DNA of 6,707 nucleotides from Nostoc sp. CHAB 5834. GTDB lineage: Bacteria; Cyanobacteriota; Cyanobacteriia; Cyanobacteriales; Nostocaceae. Positions within the stretch are counted from its first letter, which is position 1. Each line of letters begins with the position of its first letter. Made by a program: the position numbers and the translations under genes. Where the stretch lies: contig JAIVFU010000244.1 in the NCBI GenBank assembly GCA_020829485.1, positions 1-6,707 of the forward strand, written 5' to 3'. The notes below the pieces were generated by a model, which was not told where the DNA came from, did not search any database, and was given only the letters and a program-made list of their open reading frames with translations. Below are positions 4,202-6,707 of the stretch, in pieces.

Positions 4202-6403
4202 ATGCAGCAATTGAACTCAAATAATACAACCTCATTCCCACTTAAATCAGTAGCAAATATTGAGCCTTTATTACCTACGCTTTGGGTGACAAACATTATC
4301 ACAGCTAGGTCATTCAAGCCACTATTTACCATAAGATGCTTATCATCAAGCAATCAAGGGATTAGCAAGGGGAATCATTACATAATTGCGGATAAAGCCA
4401 CCTCAGAGGCTGATATCAAGGCTGTAGGCTGGATGGTGCAGCAGGCCAGAGGCGATTGCTTTGTACATAGGATTAATTTACCTCTAGATTGCCTGGTATC
4501 GGATGCAACCGCAGCGAGGGAGCTAACACAAGAGATTTTTGAGTTTGCATTGCCCTTTGCTGATTGGATAGAAATTGCTGACGAACGGAAGCTTAAAAAA
4601 CGTGAGGCACTAACGATCGCTAAAGTTGCGCTCGCACTCTTGCCGGAGAATGAACAAGATATTGAATTAGACCAACTTGGCGAGAGATGCGGTGCTAGTG
4701 ATTGGGAATGGCGTAAGAAGTGTGAGAAGTTAGCCAGCCAAGCTCAATCTCAACAGACTAACCAAGATAAACTCAGGCTTGAACTTCAGGCACTGGCTAA
4801 AGAGGCAGACCCAATTGCAAAAGCATTCATTAAGCAAAAGTTAGCTGAGTCTTACAGAATCAGACTTTCAGAAATTGACAACTTGCTCAAGCATATAAGT
4901 GAACAGGGGAGAATACAGGAGGTAAAATGCTACTCCCTAGATGAACTGCTTGATTTGAATTTACCGAGTGTCGATTACGTAATCCCCGGTATGTTGCCAC
5001 AAGGCGAAACTATTCTCTTAGTTGCTGATCCAAAAAGTGGTAAATCTCTTATTGCTTATGATGCTGCTTTTGCTGTAGCGACTGGTGAGGATACTTTTCT
5101 GGGTGAAAAATGCAAGCAAGGCAAGGTTTTAATAATTCAGTGTGATGAAAGCCCTACTACTGCTAGAGGTCGATTGCTTAAGCGCGGTTTTAGACGTGAA
5201 GATGCCTCTAATGTTGAATTCATGGATTCTTTCAATATCACTCAATTACACCTATTAGAAGCCAAATTAGAGACATTTAGACCAACGTTAGTAATAATTG
5301 ATAGCCTCAAAAGAATAACAGTAGGTAGCCAGCTATCTGAGAATAGCGCTGAGTTTGCGGATAACATTTATCGGCTGAAGGAAATCATTTCTAGGTACAA
5401 CGCAAGCGGTATTTTGATTCACCATGCCAACAAAAATATAGATGCTGTAGGCGTTGGGAGAGTGCGCGGTAATAGTTCGATAGCAGGTGCTACCTGGGGT
5501 ATTTGGAGCTTAGAGCATATCCCGGAACCAGATCCAAATAATCCTAAGAGATTTAGAGTTAACCCAAAGTCATTAACCAGAATTTTCAATATATTGGCGC
5601 GGGATACAGAAGGACAAACATTAAAGATTGAGTTAGACCCAGAGATTAATCATTGGGTATCGCTTGGTCAAGACGGGATAACACCAGAGCAAAAGCAGTC
5701 TGAGAAGTCACAGCAAGAGAGGATCGTTGAGTTACTGCAATCCTATTCACCCAAAGGGCTAGAGGCTAGTGACATTAGCCAGCACTTAGGAATAGCCAAA
5801 AAATCCATTTACACACAACTCAACCGACTGGTTGAGAAGCGTATTATTGGCACTCGACCAAGTGTAACCGACAGGAGAAGGTCAGTATATTATATAACAC
5901 AACCAAAAAATGATAACCCCCCCTCTCTCCCCCTTTATGTACCGGATGTTATTCAATCTGCTGAAATCAATACTACACAATGCTTTCAGAGTTCGATAAC
6001 AGATTCACAACAAATAGATAACAGATACATAACAGATACGCGCTTAAGCGAGGGTATTATTGAAAATTCTCTATGCCCTGTAAGCATTTCAGAGATAGAT
6101 AACAACATACAACACACACAGGGGGGGGGAGGGGTAAAAACAATTTCTGAATTGTTACCCGAAACACCAGTACATTCAGTAACTCAGCCAGAATTCATGG
6201 AAGGGGATAAAATAACATTCCATGAGGGGGATAACAAATGGAAGCCAGGAACCATAGCCAAAGTAGTTTATATGGATGCTTACTTTGTGAGTGCTGAGAT
6301 TAGCTACTTTGCCTTTAAGAAAAATAGAGTATTCACTTTGTGCCGTGCTGATTGGATGAAGCTAGCTGGTAAGGTAAATGACCAATCAAGAAAAGACCAA
6401 TAG
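4202..6403 (+). CDS. RecA-fold (RepA/AAA_25-like) replicative helicase-type ATPase with winged helix
   Basis: A 733-residue protein, probably the replication initiator/helicase of a plasmid or phage-like element. Residues about 240-485 form the ATPase core: IPGMLPQGE, Walker A ADPKSGKS (275-282, with Ala for the usual first Gly), a QCDESP strand (313-318), Walker B LVIIDS (363-368), and ILIHHANK followed by RGNSSIAGA (404-430), as in RepA-type hexameric helicases. Residues about 503-565 are a winged helix (LEASDISQHLGIAKKSIYTQLNRL is its DNA-reading part). Residues 566-660 are a low-complexity linker, and 665-722 look like a small beta barrel (GDKITFHEGDNKWKPGTIAKV). The N-terminal 240 residues end in a helical, charged segment; I recognise no primase motif there. 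The start is fixed: AGGA precedes ATG 4202 and a stop lies in frame at 4163-4165. The linker DNA carries iteron-like repeats and a G9 tract. A role in recombination or transposition is less likely. Confidence 0.88.
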   Translation: MQQLNSNNTTSFPLKSVANIEPLLPTLWVTNIITARSFKPLFTIRCLSSSNQGISKGNHYIIADKATSEADIKAVGWMVQQARGDCFVHRINLPLDCLVSDATAARELTQEIFEFALPFADWIEIADERKLKKREALTIAKVALALLPENEQDIELDQLGERCGASDWEWRKKCEKLASQAQSQQTNQDKLRLELQALAKEADPIAKAFIKQKLAESYRIRLSEIDNLLKHISEQGRIQEVKCYSLDELLDLNLPSVDYVIPGMLPQGETILLVADPKSGKSLIAYDAAFAVATGEDTFLGEKCKQGKVLIIQCDESPTTARGRLLKRGFRREDASNVEFMDSFNITQLHLLEAKLETFRPTLVIIDSLKRITVGSQLSENSAEFADNIYRLKEIISRYNASGILIHHANKNIDAVGVGRVRGNSSIAGATWGIWSLEHIPEPDPNNPKRFRVNPKSLTRIFNILARDTEGQTLKIELDPEINHWVSLGQDGITPEQKQSEKSQQERIVELLQSYSPKGLEASDISQHLGIAKKSIYTQLNRLVEKRIIGTRPSVTDRRRSVYYITQPKNDNPPSLPLYVPDVIQSAEINTTQCFQSSITDSQQIDNRYITDTRLSEGIIENSLCPVSISEIDNNIQHTQGGGGVKTISELLPETPVHSVTQPEFMEGDKITFHEGDNKWKPGTIAKVVYMDAYFVSAEISYFAFKKNRVFTLCRADWMKLAGKVNDQSRKDQ
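5886..5896. other. AT-rich palindromic stretch near the iteron-like array
   Basis: TATATTATATA is an all-AT stretch about 100 bp before the 11-bp tandem array. If the array is an origin, this is one candidate for easy melting; otherwise it simply encodes the Tyr-Tyr-Ile end of the winged helix. Confidence 0.25.
5996..6039 (+). repeat. Four 11-bp tandem units (iteron-like) inside the ATPase gene
   Basis: The units are ATAACAGATTC (5996-6006), ACAACAAATAG (6007-6017, degenerate), ATAACAGATAC (6018-6028) and ATAACAGATAC (6029-6039). The 11-bp step is one helical turn and not a multiple of three, so each copy is read in a different frame and the protein shows no matching repeat. This argues that the DNA itself is the functional element. 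Further ATAACA hexamers, or the inverse, lie at 5894, 5947, 6099, 6212 and 6231. Confidence 0.7.
6041..6050. repeat. Perfect 10-bp palindrome next to the iteron-like array
   Basis: CGCTTAAGCG is self-complementary and starts two bases after the last 11-bp unit. Its position suggests it belongs to the same protein-binding region. Confidence 0.55.
6121..6134 (+). repeat. G9-A-G4 homopolymer tract in coding sequence
   Basis: Nine G's, an A and four G's encode Gly641-Gly644 and part of Val645. One G fewer brings TAA into frame at once (QGGEG then stop); one G more reaches TGA after nine residues. A C7 tract (5917-5923) and a C5 tract (5929-5933) lie about 200 bp upstream in the same linker. Confidence 0.85.
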
Positions 6404-6575
6404 CGCGATCGCAAACCTTAATTTCTTTACCGAAAGCTTTGAGGAGCTACTAGGGCAGGATTATCAACTCCATCAGGTTGGTTCCAATGCTACTCATACG
6501 CAAAATTTTGTGGGAGAGAGAATCAAGTGTTGGTCGCGGGCGCATAACGCCCGCGACCTTGAGGTGATCGCATGA
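6378..6575 (+). CDS. Doubtful small ORF overlapping the end of the ATPase gene
   Basis: Sixty-five codons, overlapping the upstream gene by 26 bases in another frame. No family is recognised. AAGG lies only 3 bases before ATG 6378, a tight but usable spacing. The middle (FFTESFEELLGQDYQLHQVG) looks like an ordinary acidic helical protein. The last 15 or so residues are encoded by a GC-rich palindrome and have probably replaced the original end. The stop shares bases with a new ATG (ATGA at 6572-6575), but that frame closes after 10 codons. It could be the remnant of a longer gene cut by the palindrome. Confidence 0.4.
   Translation: MTNQEKTNSAIANLNFFTESFEELLGQDYQLHQVGSNATHTQNFVGERIKCWSRAHNARDLEVIA
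6405..6412. repeat. HIP1 octamer GCGATCGC
   Basis: Second perfect copy of the cyanobacterial octamer, just after the ATPase stop. Confidence 0.85.
6532..6558. repeat. Perfect GC-rich palindrome, 11-bp stem and 5-base loop
   Basis: GGTCGCGGGCG (6532-6542) pairs without mismatch with CGCCCGCGACC (6548-6558) around loop CATAA. It is far richer in GC than the surroundings and has no T run after it, so it resembles the small dispersed palindromic repeats of filamentous cyanobacteria more than a terminator. It lies inside the end of the 65-codon ORF. Confidence 0.8.
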
Positions 6576-6653
6576 TTCATATTTTGTATCGGCTCAATAA
6601 GTAGGGGGAGGAGAAAAAATAAAGTCAGCGAGGGACAAGCAATATAATAAAAT

Positions 6654-6707
6654 ATGATACATGACGCAAAAGCTAGATTCGAGGAAAAAATCGGGAGAAG
6701 AAATACT
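6654..6707 (+). CDS. Possible start of a further gene, cut by the window edge; frame undecided
   Basis: Two overlapping frames stay open to the edge: ATG 6654 (MIHDAKARFEEKIGRRNT) and ATG 6661 (MTQKLDSRKKSGEEI). Neither has a ribosome site in the usual position. TATAAT at 6643-6648 could be a -10 box but has no -35 partner and sits only 5 bases before the first ATG. A GGGGGAGGAG stretch (6603-6612) is too far upstream to serve either start. Confidence 0.2.
   Translation, partial: MIHDAKARFEEKIGRRNT

Noticed and set aside
4150..4353. 67-codon minus-strand frame over the start of the ATPase gene
   Set aside because: It overlaps the leader and the first 50 codons of a much better gene and shows no family signal.
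6532..6558. Rho-independent terminator of the ATPase operon
   Set aside because: The stem is ideal, but CTTGAGG follows with no T run on the plus strand, and the minus strand has no matching T run either.

Overview
The window looks like accessory DNA (a plasmid or an integrated mobile region) of a cyanobacterium. The pointers are two GCGATCGC (HIP1) octamers at 422-429 and 6405-6412, an FG-GAP plus RTX protein of a kind common in filamentous cyanobacteria, and an IS5-superfamily insertion sequence of a cyanobacterial type. Chromosome and plasmid cannot be told apart from the sequence alone.

Left part (110-2101, minus strand): a large secreted-type calcium-binding protein. It has seven near-identical FG-GAP blades, each with a DxNGDGxxD calcium loop, followed by a short RTX segment and a C-terminal module suited to type I secretion. 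No secretion genes are in the window. Middle (2190-3102): a complete IS5-superfamily element with perfect 17-bp terminal repeats and a TTA target duplication. Its transposase is split by a +1 frameshift. The IS landed in the last codons of a minus-strand gene for a small helix-turn-helix-like protein and replaced its original nine-codon tail (eight residues and the stop) with IS-encoded residues.

Right part (about 3480-6403, plus strand): this resembles a replication module. A 56-residue ribbon-helix-helix protein (3608-3778) lies behind a cluster of TAGAAYC sites in 10-bp phase. A 423-bp non-coding stretch with several inverted repeats follows, then a 733-residue RecA-fold (RepA-like) ATPase of replicative-helicase type. 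That ATPase has a winged helix and a detached C-terminal small-barrel-like domain.

The most interesting signal is inside the linker-coding part of the ATPase gene. Four 11-bp tandem units (core ATAACAGAT) abut a perfect 10-bp palindrome, with a C7 tract, an AT-rich stretch and a G9 tract nearby. Because 11 is not a multiple of 3, the array is not a protein repeat. An inverted copy of the core (GATAACAGA) lies in the leader of the same gene. This is the pattern expected of an iteron-type origin embedded in its own Rep gene, with autoregulation at the leader; it is inference, not proof. The G9 tract also makes the last domain vulnerable to slippage, since one base lost or gained meets a stop within about ten codons.

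The right edge holds a doubtful small overlapping ORF ending in a perfect 11-bp-stem GC-rich palindrome, and possibly the start of another gene running out of the window.
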